A program made the translations under genes and the position numbers. From positions 5,022,001 through 5,086,000 of the forward strand of contig NC_013720.1 of NCBI RefSeq assembly GCF_000025185.1: a stretch of 64,000 nt of DNA, read 5' to 3'. Shown here in pieces: positions 9,663 through 18,676 of this stretch. The stretch is from Pirellula staleyi DSM 6068. GTDB lineage: Bacteria > Planctomycetota > Planctomycetia > Pirellulales > Pirellulaceae. Under the pieces are notes generated by a model that saw only the letters and a program-made list of their open reading frames with translations, did no database searches and was not told the DNA's origin. The stretch's first letter is position 1; each line of letters begins with the position of its first letter.

Positions 9663-10571
9663 ATGGTTCTCACTGCACGAAATTACTTCGCACCCTGGGT
9701 GGCCACGCTGGCCGCGTGCGCACTGGTCGTCGCTTCGATTGGCGCCGCATCGGCGGAAGATAAAGCTGCTCCTGCAGGCGATAAACCGGCCAAGGGATAT
9801 CGCATCCTGATGCTCACGCAAAGCGCCGGCTTCAAGCATGGCAGCGTGAATCGCAAGGAAGGCAATCTCTCCCCGTCGGAGCAGGTGGTTACCGAAATGG
9901 GTATCCGCAGCAATCTGTTCCGCGTCGATTGCTCACAAGATGCCGCGAAAGACTTCACCAAAGAAAACCTGCAGAACTACGACATCGTCTTCTTCTACAC
10001 CACCGGCAATCTTCCAATCAAAGAAGAGGACCTGAACTACTTCTTTAAGGAGTGGCTCCCGACGAAAGGTCACGGTTTCATTGGTGCCCACTCGGCTGCC
10101 GACACCTACCACAACTACGAGCCTTATTGGGACATGATTGGTGGCACATTCAATGGTCATCCTTGGGGTTCGGGCGAGACAGTCACTGTGACAGTTCACG
10201 ACAAAACTCATCCCGCTTCCAAGCCCTGGGGAGATGAGTTCGAGATCAAGGACGAGATCTACCAGTTCAAGAACTGGCAGCCGAGCAAGGTGCGCGTGCT
10301 GATGAGCCTCAACATGGCCAAGACCAAGCTGAAGAAGCCCTACCATGTTCCTGTGCTGTGGGTAAAGAACTATGGCGAAGGTAAAGCGATGCACATGAGC
10401 CTGGGACACAACGAAAGTGTCTGGACCAACGAGACCTACCAAGCCTCGCTGCTCGGTGGCATTAAGTGGGTGCTGAACCTGGAAGAGGGAGACGCCACTC
10501 CCAATCCCGATCTATCGCAGGCGCAGGAAGAGAAGGCCAAGGCCGACGCTGAATCGTCGGGCAATAAATAG
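9663..10571 (+). CDS. ThuA-domain (trehalose-utilisation-like) exported protein
   Basis: The protein has 302 residues from the ATG at 9663; the frame also opens at a TTG 33 bases earlier. Residues 1-33 form a signal peptide ending 'GAASAED'. The ThuA fold is recognised from 'YRILMLTQSAGFKHGSVN', 'GHGFIGAHSAADTYHNY' and 'DKTHPASKPW...EIKDEIYQF'. ThuA domains are class I glutamine-amidotransferase-like and occur in sugar metabolism clusters; planctomycetes carry many exported copies whose reaction is unknown. It is the last gene of the 2.6-10.6 kb run and is followed by a strong intrinsic terminator about 75 bases downstream. Confidence 0.85.
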   Translation: MVLTARNYFAPWVATLAACALVVASIGAASAEDKAAPAGDKPAKGYRILMLTQSAGFKHGSVNRKEGNLSPSEQVVTEMGIRSNLFRVDCSQDAAKDFTKENLQNYDIVFFYTTGNLPIKEEDLNYFFKEWLPTKGHGFIGAHSAADTYHNYEPYWDMIGGTFNGHPWGSGETVTVTVHDKTHPASKPWGDEFEIKDEIYQFKNWQPSKVRVLMSLNMAKTKLKKPYHVPVLWVKNYGEGKAMHMSLGHNESVWTNETYQASLLGGIKWVLNLEEGDATPNPDLSQAQEEKAKADAESSGNK

Positions 10572-10646
10572 CCCCAAGCCCAAAGAGAAAAGCCCTCAGC
10601 GTTTATCGCGTGTGAGGGACTAAGCAACCAGCAAAACGACAACCAG

Positions 10647-10684
10647 CGGTCGCTCGGCTCACTGAAGTCGAGCGACCGTTTTTT
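10647..10684 (+). terminator. Strong intrinsic terminator after the ThuA gene
   Basis: A perfect 10-bp stem CGGTCGCTCG (10647-10656) / CGAGCGACCG (10669-10678) with a 12-nt loop, followed directly by six T residues (10679-10684). A second, smaller inverted repeat CCCTCA/TGAGGG (10593-10598 / 10613-10618) is flanked on its left by an A-rich run and could serve the convergent minus-strand gene. Confidence 0.85.
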
Positions 10685-10721
10685 GTTGGCAGTTCGGGTG
10701 CACAATCGACCAACGGACGCC

Positions 10722-11276
10722 CTATGCTGCGCGGCGGGATTTCATGGCGTTTGCGCGCTTCTGAATCTCGTCGACGGCAATTTTTCGGTAGGCGTGCTTG
10801 CTGCTGGTGCGCTCATACTCTTCTTGGAAGATGAGCGTCTCGCCATGAATCATGCGCGGCAGATAGCTCATCGCCCGGTCGAGCGACTCGCCCAACTGGT
10901 CGGATCCGATCAGCAGTAGGTCGGTCCCGGCGAGGCTGTTGGCCGTGCGCGCGAGTGCCGAGTACGGATCGCCCGGAACGAGCTGAAACTTCGCGCCGGT
11001 CTCTTTGAAGTGCTGAAAGGCACTCTTGAGCGGCATGCGTGGCTGCGAGGCGGGGCGGGCTTCGAAGAGATCGATACCGGTGTAACGGATCGGCTCGGGC
11101 TGGTTATTCCAGCCGAGAACTTCGAGGACTTTGCCGATGCGTGAAGCATCGCCAACCCCAATTTCAACGATAGAACGAATCGTACGCCCCTTAATTGCCT
11201 TAAGGAGTTGTCGATCGCCAGCTGGTTTTGAAAAGTACAACAGCCAGGTACTTCGAATCAGGCCGGAGGGACTCAA
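10722..11276 (-). CDS. Class I SAM-methyltransferase-like protein
   Basis: The protein has 184 residues. 'IRSIVEIGVGDASRIGKVLE' matches the glycine-rich motif I of Rossmann methyltransferases, and 'IRYTGIDLFEAR' fits the acidic residue after strand beta2 that binds the ribose of S-adenosylmethionine. The C-terminus is basic. The start is a TTG at 11276 with an AAAGGA Shine-Dalgarno about 8 bases upstream; an ATG in another frame between them stops after three codons. No substrate can be inferred, and the methyltransferase role itself is a fold-level inference. Convergent with the ThuA gene. Confidence 0.6.
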   Translation of the reverse strand: MSPSGLIRSTWLLYFSKPAGDRQLLKAIKGRTIRSIVEIGVGDASRIGKVLEVLGWNNQPEPIRYTGIDLFEARPASQPRMPLKSAFQHFKETGAKFQLVPGDPYSALARTANSLAGTDLLLIGSDQLGESLDRAMSYLPRMIHGETLIFQEEYERTSSKHAYRKIAVDEIQKRANAMKSRRAA

Positions 11277-11871
11277 CGCCGCATTCCTTTGCGCCTATGA
11301 GAGAGCCTTGGATACCTGTGTTTCGGATCGTGGAGGGGAGAAAATTCAGAGCATCCCCAGGTAGTCGCTCGAGGTGGTCTAGAGGAACTGTAACGGGGGT
11401 GCGATGTCGAGCTGTACGTGAAGTGAGCCAGTTCTGGCAAACTTTAACGGTTGTGCTGCCTGTTCAGCCGAGAACTGAATTGTTTCATGGTGAGAACCCC
11501 CGCCAGCGGCAACGCGTACGAAGTGTGACCTAGATTTTCTCAAGTTTTGGCCGGCAGGACGCGCGGTCATGGATCACCCTCCAAGGCCCGGTTCCGGGCA
11601 ACTGGAGTTGCGAGGCCTTTCTCCCCAGGGCCGCGAGCAGGTGAATTGCGAGTGACTCGTGCGACACATTTGGTCGCACCTCTCGCCCGACGATTCACGA
11701 CGCTCAATCGCAATTCGCGCGGAAAAATATTCCTGCTGATGAATCTGCCCCATCACGCGAGCGCCACCGGTGCGCGCGAGAAGGGGAGTGCCATGCGCTT
11801 GCGCTAGGCGGGAATGCTCTGCGAACGATCGGAACCGTGCCTGTACCTCTATCGATTGAGGGCCTGGCCCG
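11277..11871. other. 595-bp divergent intergenic region
   Basis: Separates the minus-strand methyltransferase-like gene from the plus-strand subtilase. The short frames present lack a family pattern and overlap each other. It must contain promoters for both neighbours, but I see no clear -35/-10 pair, hairpin-T terminator or repeat. Confidence 0.5.
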
Positions 11872-14784
11872 ATGCAGCGTCCGCAGGACAACCCGAAGCA
11901 GCGACACGAGAAGCAGAGCCTTCTAGCGCGCCTTCGTAAGTTTGAAACCTACGAAGATCGTCTCGCCATGACCGCGCAGTCGGCTGTGGCCGACTTCTGG
12001 ATTGCCAGCGACGATCGCGCAATCGAAACACATCAACTTCCCACTTCGCAAGCCAGCGATGCGCGCGGCTGGACCGATCTCACCTCCGCTCGCGCCAGTT
12101 ACGGGCTTTCTGGTGCTGGTCAAACGGTGGTGGTGATCGACAGCGGCATTGCCTACGACCATATCGCCCTGGGGGGTGGATATGGTTCGAGCTACCGTGT
12201 GGTGGGAGGCTGGGATTTTGCCGAAAACGATGCCAATCCCTACGACGATGGCCCGGGAGGCTATCACGGCACGCATGTCGCTGGCATCATCGGCGCCCAG
12301 GATTCGCGCTACAGCGGCGTGGCAACAGGTGTCGACCTCGTCGCGCTGCGTGTGTTCGACGATCAAGGGAACGGCTACTTCAGCTGGGTCGAACAAGCGC
12401 TCAAGTGGGTACACAACAACAAGAACTCGTTCGAGAGCCCCATCACCACGGTGAACCTGTCGCTCGGCACCGAGTGGAATGCTTCGACACTGCCGCAGTG
12501 GGCCACTCTGGAAGACGAACTTCGCCAGCTCGAACTCGACGGAATTTTCATCTCCGTTTCAGCGGGCAACTCGTTCCAAACCTATCAGCAAGTGGGGCTG
12601 AGCTATCCGGCAGTTTCGCAGTATGTGGTGCCAGTGGCGAGTGTCGGCAATAGCGGACAGCTGAGCGCATTTAGCCAACGCGACAGCCGCGTGATCGCAG
12701 CGCCGGGCGAGAAGATTCAAAGCACGCTTCCCGACCATTTCTACGGAGGCGACGGCTATAAAAATGACTGGGGAGCAGCCTCCGGAACGAGCATGGCCGC
12801 TCCTTATGTTGCCGGCGCAAGCACGCTGATTCGCGAGGCGATGCAATCGGTCGGTTATGTCGGGATTACGCAGGATCAGATCTACGACAAGATGTACTCG
12901 ACCGGCGATCTGGTCTACGACTCCGTTACAGGTCAGTCGTATCGCCGCCTGAACATCAGCCGCGCGATCGAATCGGTGATGGGACAAGATGAGTTCAGCA
13001 ACGCCCTAGCCAATCCAACGTCGCTGGGGACCCTCACGCAGTCGATCACCACCACCGGTGTGATTCAGAATCTGAGCGACAAAGATTTCGTTTCGTTCAC
13101 CGCCGCGCAGTCGGGATCGGTTACGTTCCGGTTCACCACCACCGGCGATGTTGCGCCGCAGTGGCAGGGGGCTGCTGCTGGTCAAACGGGAAGCACGTTT
13201 ACGATTCAAGTGGTCGCGGGACAAACCTACGCAATCGGACTTGGGTCGACCGACGGCATTGGAAAATACACACTCTCCGCCACACTCGCCGCAGCTGCTG
13301 GCGGTGGTAACAGCGGATCGGGAGGCTCGTCGGGCGGTTCCAATTCGGGTGGATCCAATTCGGGTGGATCCAATTCAGGTGGCTCATCCGGTGGCGGATC
13401 ATCGAGTGGTGGTGGATCAACCAGCGGCGCGCCGACCAATGCGGTGAACTGGGGCTCGGTTACGCAGTCGAGCTACCACAATCTCACTAGCACGTCAGGG
13501 GGAAACTGGTTTCAGGTAACCACCTCACGAAGCGGTAAACTAACCGTCACTGCCGGCTTTAATCAGCAAGCAGGCAATGTCGACCTCGAACTCTACGACG
13601 CGGCTGGCAAACTCCTGGCGAGCAGCCGCTCGACTTCGTCGAGTGAGCGGATCGACTTCGATGCAGCTGCTGGGACCAAGTTTTTCGTGCGGCTGGTGGG
13701 GGCCCATAGCGACGTCGATGTGCAGGTGACGAATCTCGTTTCGATAAGCGGCACCACAGCGACGATTGGTGGCACCAGCGGCAACGACAGCGTGACTTAC
13801 TCGGCGACATCGCGCGAGCTGGTAATCAATGGGGTGTCGTACTCACTGGCTGGCACGACGAACATCACCATCCTTGGCGGTACCGGGCTCGATACGCTGC
13901 AGCTCAGTGGCCATGCCGCAACGACCGAGGAGTTTCGACTCGCCCATGGCTCGGCCTCGATGATTTCGGGCAATGTCCGTCTCTCGGCCAGCGGGTTTGA
14001 GCATCAAGAGGCGCTCGGCCAAGCCTCCGATCGCGCTCTGCTCGACGACAGCAGCGGCGATGATCTGTTCGAATCGGTTCCCGAGTGGTCCCGAATGACG
14101 ATGCAGGGGCAGGTGAACACAGCTCGAGGTTTTGGGGTCGTCATTGCCGGGGCGAGTGGTGGCAACGATGCAGCATGGCTGATCGGCTCGACCGGAAGCG
14201 ATACGCTCAACGCGGGACCGCAGGTTGCGACATTCCACCGTCCCACGAGTGTGGTGCAGACCTGGAACTTCGAGAGTGTCCATGTACGCGCCGTTGTCGG
14301 AGGCTACGATGTGGCCAACATCCAAGATTCGACGGGAACCGATTGGCTCGATTCGACCGGGCAATGGAGCTGGCTGCGTTCGGCAAGCTATAGCTTGTCG
14401 GCCGAAAACTTTAGCAGCAGCACGTTCCAGTCGCTCGGTGGTCACGACTATGTGACTCTCAGTGGTACGGCTGGAAGCGACCAATTCGCCGTGCAAGGTG
14501 CCTGGCGCACGATGACCACATCGACCGGCTATAGCACCAGCGTCGGCGGTTTTGAAAGTGGTACGATTCGTGGGAGTGGTGGCGTCGATCGCGTCGATAT
14601 TCGCGACGTGCTGAGCAACGACTATCTCTACGGTCGCGGCGGCTATGCCCACTTCGCAACGGGCTGGTATGCCACCGAAATTCACGAGGTCGAGTCGTTA
14701 CTCGCTTCGGTTCGATCTGGCCAGAAAGCCAAAACCGACCTCAAATCGCTCGACTTCTACTTCGAGCGGATCGGTGGCAAGTAA
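11872..14784 (+). CDS. Exported subtilisin-family (S8) serine protease with C-terminal beta domains
   Basis: The protein has 970 residues. The N-terminus has no ordinary signal peptide but carries 'RLRKFETYEDRLAMTA' (21-34), a form of the planctomycete N-terminal 'LE-x-R-x-LL'-type motif seen in large surface or exported proteins. The catalytic triad is Asp90 (VVVIDSGIAYDH), His132 (HGTHVAGIIG) and Ser307 (GTSMAAPYVAG), with oxyanion Asn233 (SVSAGNS). Downstream is a PPC-like beta domain (about 375-470), a Gly/Ser linker (about 475-520), a second PPC-like domain (about 525-625), and a long C-terminal region of short beta repeats rich in G-x-D/S-D. It is probably a secreted or surface protease. 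Confidence 0.88.
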   Translation: MQRPQDNPKQRHEKQSLLARLRKFETYEDRLAMTAQSAVADFWIASDDRAIETHQLPTSQASDARGWTDLTSARASYGLSGAGQTVVVIDSGIAYDHIALGGGYGSSYRVVGGWDFAENDANPYDDGPGGYHGTHVAGIIGAQDSRYSGVATGVDLVALRVFDDQGNGYFSWVEQALKWVHNNKNSFESPITTVNLSLGTEWNASTLPQWATLEDELRQLELDGIFISVSAGNSFQTYQQVGLSYPAVSQYVVPVASVGNSGQLSAFSQRDSRVIAAPGEKIQSTLPDHFYGGDGYKNDWGAASGTSMAAPYVAGASTLIREAMQSVGYVGITQDQIYDKMYSTGDLVYDSVTGQSYRRLNISRAIESVMGQDEFSNALANPTSLGTLTQSITTTGVIQNLSDKDFVSFTAAQSGSVTFRFTTTGDVAPQWQGAAAGQTGSTFTIQVVAGQTYAIGLGSTDGIGKYTLSATLAAAAGGGNSGSGGSSGGSNSGGSNSGGSNSGGSSGGGSSSGGGSTSGAPTNAVNWGSVTQSSYHNLTSTSGGNWFQVTTSRSGKLTVTAGFNQQAGNVDLELYDAAGKLLASSRSTSSSERIDFDAAAGTKFFVRLVGAHSDVDVQVTNLVSISGTTATIGGTSGNDSVTYSATSRELVINGVSYSLAGTTNITILGGTGLDTLQLSGHAATTEEFRLAHGSASMISGNVRLSASGFEHQEALGQASDRALLDDSSGDDLFESVPEWSRMTMQGQVNTARGFGVVIAGASGGNDAAWLIGSTGSDTLNAGPQVATFHRPTSVVQTWNFESVHVRAVVGGYDVANIQDSTGTDWLDSTGQWSWLRSASYSLSAENFSSSTFQSLGGHDYVTLSGTAGSDQFAVQGAWRTMTTSTGYSTSVGGFESGTIRGSGGVDRVDIRDVLSNDYLYGRGGYAHFATGWYATEIHEVESLLASVRSGQKAKTDLKSLDFYFERIGGK
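13336..13380 (+). repeat. 15-bp tandem repeat (x3) in the subtilase linker
   Basis: Three adjacent 15-base units (13336-13350, 13351-13365, 13366-13380) differing at one or two bases encode GGSNS-type pentapeptides in the Gly/Ser linker. Copy number could vary by slippage without breaking the frame. Confidence 0.9.
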
Positions 14785-14851
14785 CGTTGAATTTGGGCCT
14801 GCTGATGCCTAAAGCACTAGCTGCGGGGCAGCGGTTACGATTCCTTGCGCG

Positions 14852-15637
14852 CTAACGAGCATTCTCGGCAAAGTGCGCGAGAAACATCGGATCGAGTGCT
14901 GGAAGACGCTGCCTTAATAGCCGACTGAGTGGCAGCGATTCCTCGCTGCTATCGCGCACGAGAAACTTGCGCAGTTCTGCGGTGGCAAGCGGCGGACCAT
15001 GCATAAGAAAATGGACCCAGCCCCACGCTTCGCGATATTCATCGCGCCCCATCGACTGTAGATCTTCGAGCGCTTCGAGTTGCTCGAGACGCGGAGCTTG
15101 ACGCTGTCGCACCTGCTCGATCATCACTGGATGATGCGGGTTGTCGGAGGCACGTCGATCGCGCGGCACTTCAAAATACTCGGCAAGTCCTTCATCGAGC
15201 CACAGCGGCACGTGGCTCGTCATTGTGTGCAAAATCGCATGCGTGGCTTCGTGGCGCACATCGATTTCGAAATCGAAACTGCGGTAGGCAAACACCATTC
15301 CTGGCCCACGCGCTTTGATAAAGAGCGCGCGTCGCGCGGGGACCTTGGGAAAGTACTGCTTCATGTAGGCTTCGTACACTTCCTTGCGGCTGAAGAGAAA
15401 CAGATGCACTTTCTCCTCTTGCGGTGGAAGTTCGAGCATCGCTGCGATGTCGAAACCGAGCTGCGCCACCTCCTCGAGCAACTGCTGATGCGGCTCGAGA
15501 GAAAAGTCGGCATGCCACAGCAGATTGCCCACGGCTTGTTCCGCAGGCCAAGTTGCCGCCGCATGTCCCTCGCGCACGATCGCACATGCACCAATGAGTG
15601 CCAGGAGCATTTCGCGACGTGTCAGGGATGGAAGCAT
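14852..15637 (-). CDS. DUF1570-type putative zinc metallopeptidase, exported
   Basis: The protein has 261 residues from the ATG at 15637 (a GTG codon precedes it). The N-terminus 'LTRREMLLALIGACAIVREGHA' is a signal peptide with a twin-arginine-like start. A gluzincin site is visible: HEATH (His129, Glu130, His133) and, 16-20 residues later, 'LWLDEGLAEYFE' supplying a third acidic ligand (Glu149 or Glu153). This matches the peptidase-MA-like DUF1570 proteins of planctomycetes. Substrate unknown. It lies on the minus strand, convergent with the subtilase and 57 bases downstream of the PHP-like gene that precedes it in the same direction, so the two may be cotranscribed. Confidence 0.75.
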   Translation of the reverse strand: MLPSLTRREMLLALIGACAIVREGHAAATWPAEQAVGNLLWHADFSLEPHQQLLEEVAQLGFDIAAMLELPPQEEKVHLFLFSRKEVYEAYMKQYFPKVPARRALFIKARGPGMVFAYRSFDFEIDVRHEATHAILHTMTSHVPLWLDEGLAEYFEVPRDRRASDNPHHPVMIEQVRQRQAPRLEQLEALEDLQSMGRDEYREAWGWVHFLMHGPPLATAELRKFLVRDSSEESLPLSRLLRQRLPALDPMFLAHFAENAR

Positions 15638-15694
15638 CACAGTAGCTGGGTGGTCGGAAATTACGGGAATCGGAAGAGCGCTGCGGTTATGTTT

Positions 15695-16504
15695 TTAGGC
15701 GACGCGTCGCCAGGAATTCCAAAACGAAGTCGGTTTCGAAGCCGAGTTCGATGTTAGCGGGGTGGTGCTGTCGATCATTTCCCCGAGCAGAACACGGGAA
15801 GGATTGGTGCAGAACAACGCAGTAGCGCGATCGTCGCCACACACGAGCCGCACCATTTCGTAGGCGCGACCCAGCAGTGGTGGTCGACTCCGTGGATCGC
15901 AGGCCGCGGACGCTACGAAGTGTGCGAGCCCCGCCTTGAGCATGGCAAGTGTCCGCTGTTTTACTGTTGGGCCGTGATGGCCAAGCAAGCTGTGACTCCC
16001 TACGAGTACCAAAGCTCCGCTCCCAACAAGGCGCTCGACGAGTTGAAGATCGCCACCGATCGCTGGCCAGCGCTCCGGCTGCGACAAAATTCCGGTCACA
16101 CCGAGTCCCGTCAGCTGAGCGAGCCAGTTGTCGAGCGACATACTGGTGTGAACGGGGAGATCCAGCAGCAGGTGGCGACCTTGATCGGCCACCGTCATGA
16201 GCGCGCCATCATGCAATCGTTTGAGCGTGGCATCGTCGATACGCGCCCGGCCACCTGGAAGCAGCACGGTGCGATTGCCGATCTCGCGAAGTCGCAGCTG
16301 CAAGTCGCGCGTGCGCGAGCGAATGCGGCTGACCAGCGCGCGGCTGCTATCGGCGGCCAGCGGCGCCGTGCAAACGATGGCAGAAATTCCGTCGGCCGTT
16401 CCGATCTCAGCCATCGCGAGAGCGTCGTCCCACGACGGTGCTCCATCGCCAATGCCTGGCAAAAGTTGAGCATGCAAATCGATCATCGCAGGCAATCGAG
16501 GCAC
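15695..16504 (-). CDS. PHP/CpsB-like protein with a degenerate metal site
   Basis: The protein has 269 residues from a GTG at 16504, which has an AAGGAGG Shine-Dalgarno 8 bases upstream (16513-16519 on the plus strand); the ATG at 16486 lacks one. The fold is that of CpsB/YwqE tyrosine-phosphatase-type PHP proteins: 'MIDLHAQLLPGIGDGAPSWDDALAMA' and the later 'GILSQPERW' and 'SRPPLLGRAYEMV'. In active members the metal ligands sit in DxHxH, TPH, HPER and SDAH; here these read DLHAQ, TAPL, QPER and SAAC, so only the first His remains. It is therefore probably catalytically inactive or altered. No polysaccharide export genes are nearby. Confidence 0.7.
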   Translation of the reverse strand: MPRLPAMIDLHAQLLPGIGDGAPSWDDALAMAEIGTADGISAIVCTAPLAADSSRALVSRIRSRTRDLQLRLREIGNRTVLLPGGRARIDDATLKRLHDGALMTVADQGRHLLLDLPVHTSMSLDNWLAQLTGLGVTGILSQPERWPAIGGDLQLVERLVGSGALVLVGSHSLLGHHGPTVKQRTLAMLKAGLAHFVASAACDPRSRPPLLGRAYEMVRLVCGDDRATALFCTNPSRVLLGEMIDSTTPLTSNSASKPTSFWNSWRRVA

Positions 16505-16905
16505 GATTTCATCCTCCTTCTGCTAGGGGAGTAACCGACTTGTACATGCTGCCACGTGGCCCGAAACATCGGGGGCCGGGACTCTACGGAGAAGTGCCAC
16601 CGCAAGTCAAGAGAATCTTGGCGAACTGGGAATCCTAAAATCATTCTCTTACCCAGCTTATGCCACGGTTCCCAATTGACCCTAGTCGGTTAAACTTGTA
16701 AGTTCTCTGCGATCTTTTGGTGAGCGGAAAAAGCATCGGCCCGCAAGCAAGTGCTAGCGTTGCGGACGCGCTTCTCAAGCTCGCATACTCTGGCGATAAC
16801 GCCGCTTGAGATCGCGAGAAAAACGAATCGCGCGATTCCTCCCGAGCTTCCACGTTGCCAGTTGCTCGATCCTCGATTCTCACTTTTTGAGCGAAGCTGT
16901 CGTTG
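16505..16905. other. 401-bp divergent intergenic region
   Basis: Lies between the minus-strand PHP-like gene and the plus-strand KAS III gene. Its left end holds the Shine-Dalgarno of the PHP-like gene. A TTGACC at 16676-16681 resembles a -35 box but no good -10 follows at 16-18 bases. No gene or repeat seen. Confidence 0.45.
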
Positions 16906-17910
16906 ATGTACGCAGCGGTCGGGCCGATTACGGTGCATTTTCCGGAACGTGTGGAAACTAATGCCGAACTCAAGGCAGCCTTTCCCCACTGGGATATGGA
17001 TCTGATTTACGAGAAGACGGGCATCGGTTCGCGACACATCGCTGCGAAAAACGAATGCTCGTCGGACCTGGCCTATGCTGCTGCGCAGAAGCTGTTTCGC
17101 GAGCACGACATCGACCCGGCCAGCATCGACTTTGTGTTGCTCTGCACGCAAACACCCGACTATCCACTCCCTACAACGGCCTGCCTCTTACAGTCGCGAC
17201 TGGGACTGCGAACCAATGTCGGGGCCCTCGACTTCAATCTCGGCTGTAGCGGATTTGTCTACGGACTTTCGCTCGCCGACGGACTGATCCGCGCCGGTAG
17301 CGCCAAACGTGTGCTGCTGCTGACCGCCGAGACCTACTCCAAATACATCCACCCGGAAGATCGCAGCCTACGAACCATTTTTGGCGACGCCGCTGCCGCC
17401 ACGCTCGTGGAAGCAGCCGAACGCCCCACGCTCACCGCGTTTCAATTTGGAACCGACGGAAGTGGTGCCGACACTTTGCTGGTGGCACGTGGGGGTGCTC
17501 GCCCGGTGGAAGATGCGATCAAGCCTCGCCATCGCCATCGCTGGGGAAGCGACCTCTACATGGATGGCCCCAGCCTCATTAACTTCACCGTCGCGGCTGT
17601 TCCGCAGCTCATCGAAAACATCCTGACCGCAGCGGAACTTGGGGATAAAGATATCGATCTCTATCTGTTCCATCAGGCCACGCTGAAAATGCTGCAGCAG
17701 CTGCGCGAGCGAATGAGCTTCTCGGAAGACCGAATGCCCCTAGCGCTCGAGCATTGCGGCAACACCGTTTCGTCGACGATTCCGATCTTGATTGAACAGC
17801 TGCGCCGCGAGAAGCACCTGACGATTGGGATGCGAAGCATGCTCGTCGGATTTGGCGTCGGCTGGTCGTGGGCCGGTTGCATCTGGCAAGAATCGTGGAA
17901 AAAGGCTTAG
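16906..17910 (+). CDS. 3-oxoacyl-ACP synthase III (KAS III / FabH-like)
   Basis: The protein has 334 residues from the ATG at 16906 (a TTG codon sits directly before it). The thiolase-fold condensing enzyme is recognised by Cys114 in 'LGCSGFVYG', His256 in 'LFHQATLKML' and Asn286 in 'CGNTVSSTIP', the complete KAS III triad. 'EKTGIGSRHIA' and 'FGDAAAATLVE' are also typical. It would condense an acyl-CoA with malonyl-ACP or a related partner. It is not flanked by other fatty-acid genes, and its 'MYAAVGPITVHFPERVETNAEL' start resembles KAS III homologues found in dedicated acyl or polyketide pathways, so a specialised role is possible. Confidence 0.85.
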   Translation: MYAAVGPITVHFPERVETNAELKAAFPHWDMDLIYEKTGIGSRHIAAKNECSSDLAYAAAQKLFREHDIDPASIDFVLLCTQTPDYPLPTTACLLQSRLGLRTNVGALDFNLGCSGFVYGLSLADGLIRAGSAKRVLLLTAETYSKYIHPEDRSLRTIFGDAAAATLVEAAERPTLTAFQFGTDGSGADTLLVARGGARPVEDAIKPRHRHRWGSDLYMDGPSLINFTVAAVPQLIENILTAAELGDKDIDLYLFHQATLKMLQQLRERMSFSEDRMPLALEHCGNTVSSTIPILIEQLRREKHLTIGMRSMLVGFGVGWSWAGCIWQESWKKA

Positions 17911-18085
17911 AAAACCGCGTTTTTCGGGGTCTTCGCAAGAGAGATGGCGGCTCGCTATTTTTCTCTGGGGCTGTTCATATCGCGGCGGCCAGGTCGCTTC
18001 TACAATGGTGTGATAACTGCGCGACACTCTTAGCGCGGTCGATCGACCTTTTGCTTTGTGCGACGAACCTCTTGCGACTATCACC

Positions 18086-18637
18086 ATGACTTCGCTGCAA
18101 GGTCATTTCCTCGCTGCATCGCCCCACCTCGGCGATCCGAATTTCTTTCGTACCGTCGTGCTGATGATCAAGCACGATGCGCAAGGTGCGCTCGGTTTGG
18201 TACTCACGCGCCCGATGCAAGAGACCGTAGCCGAGCTATGGCAACGCGTGACCGCTGAAACGATTGCCAACACTGGCTCGGTGCATCTGGGGGGTCCTGT
18301 GAATGGTCCTTTGGTGGCCATTCATCGGATGGCATCTGCGGCGGAAGCGGAAGTGTTCGACGGGGTCTATTTTTCGGCCCATAGCGAGCAGATCAGCCGC
18401 ATTGTTCATCAAACGAAGAAGCCATACCTGCTCTTCGCGGGCTATTCTGGCTGGTCGGGTGGTCAGCTCGAAGCGGAGCTCGAGCAGGGGGGCTGGCTCA
18501 TCGCGCCCGCCACCACCGAGCTTGTGTTCTCCAGCACCGATGACCTTTGGGAACGTGTGGTTCAGTCGATCGGGCTAGCGGTTCTGTCGCCCGCGATTCG
18601 TACGAAGCATGTACCGGAAGATCCGACACTGAACTAG
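18086..18637 (+). CDS. YqgE/AlgH (UPF0301) family protein
   Basis: The protein has 183 residues from the ATG at 18086; the frame opens at a GTG 30 bases earlier, but family members begin close to 'LQGHFLAASPHLGDPNFFRTVVL', as this start does. Other family marks are 'GALGLVLTRPM', 'VHLGGPVNGPLVAIH' and 'LFAGYSGWSGGQLEAEL'. The length is normal. YqgE/AlgH proteins are widespread and associated with transcriptional control in pseudomonads, but their biochemical role is unresolved. Convergent with the histidine kinase gene, 39 bases away. Confidence 0.9.
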   Translation: MTSLQGHFLAASPHLGDPNFFRTVVLMIKHDAQGALGLVLTRPMQETVAELWQRVTAETIANTGSVHLGGPVNGPLVAIHRMASAAEAEVFDGVYFSAHSEQISRIVHQTKKPYLLFAGYSGWSGGQLEAELEQGGWLIAPATTELVFSSTDDLWERVVQSIGLAVLSPAIRTKHVPEDPTLN

Positions 18638-18676
18638 CCGCGAGCATTCAGTGCGGCACGCATCAGGCTGATCGTC

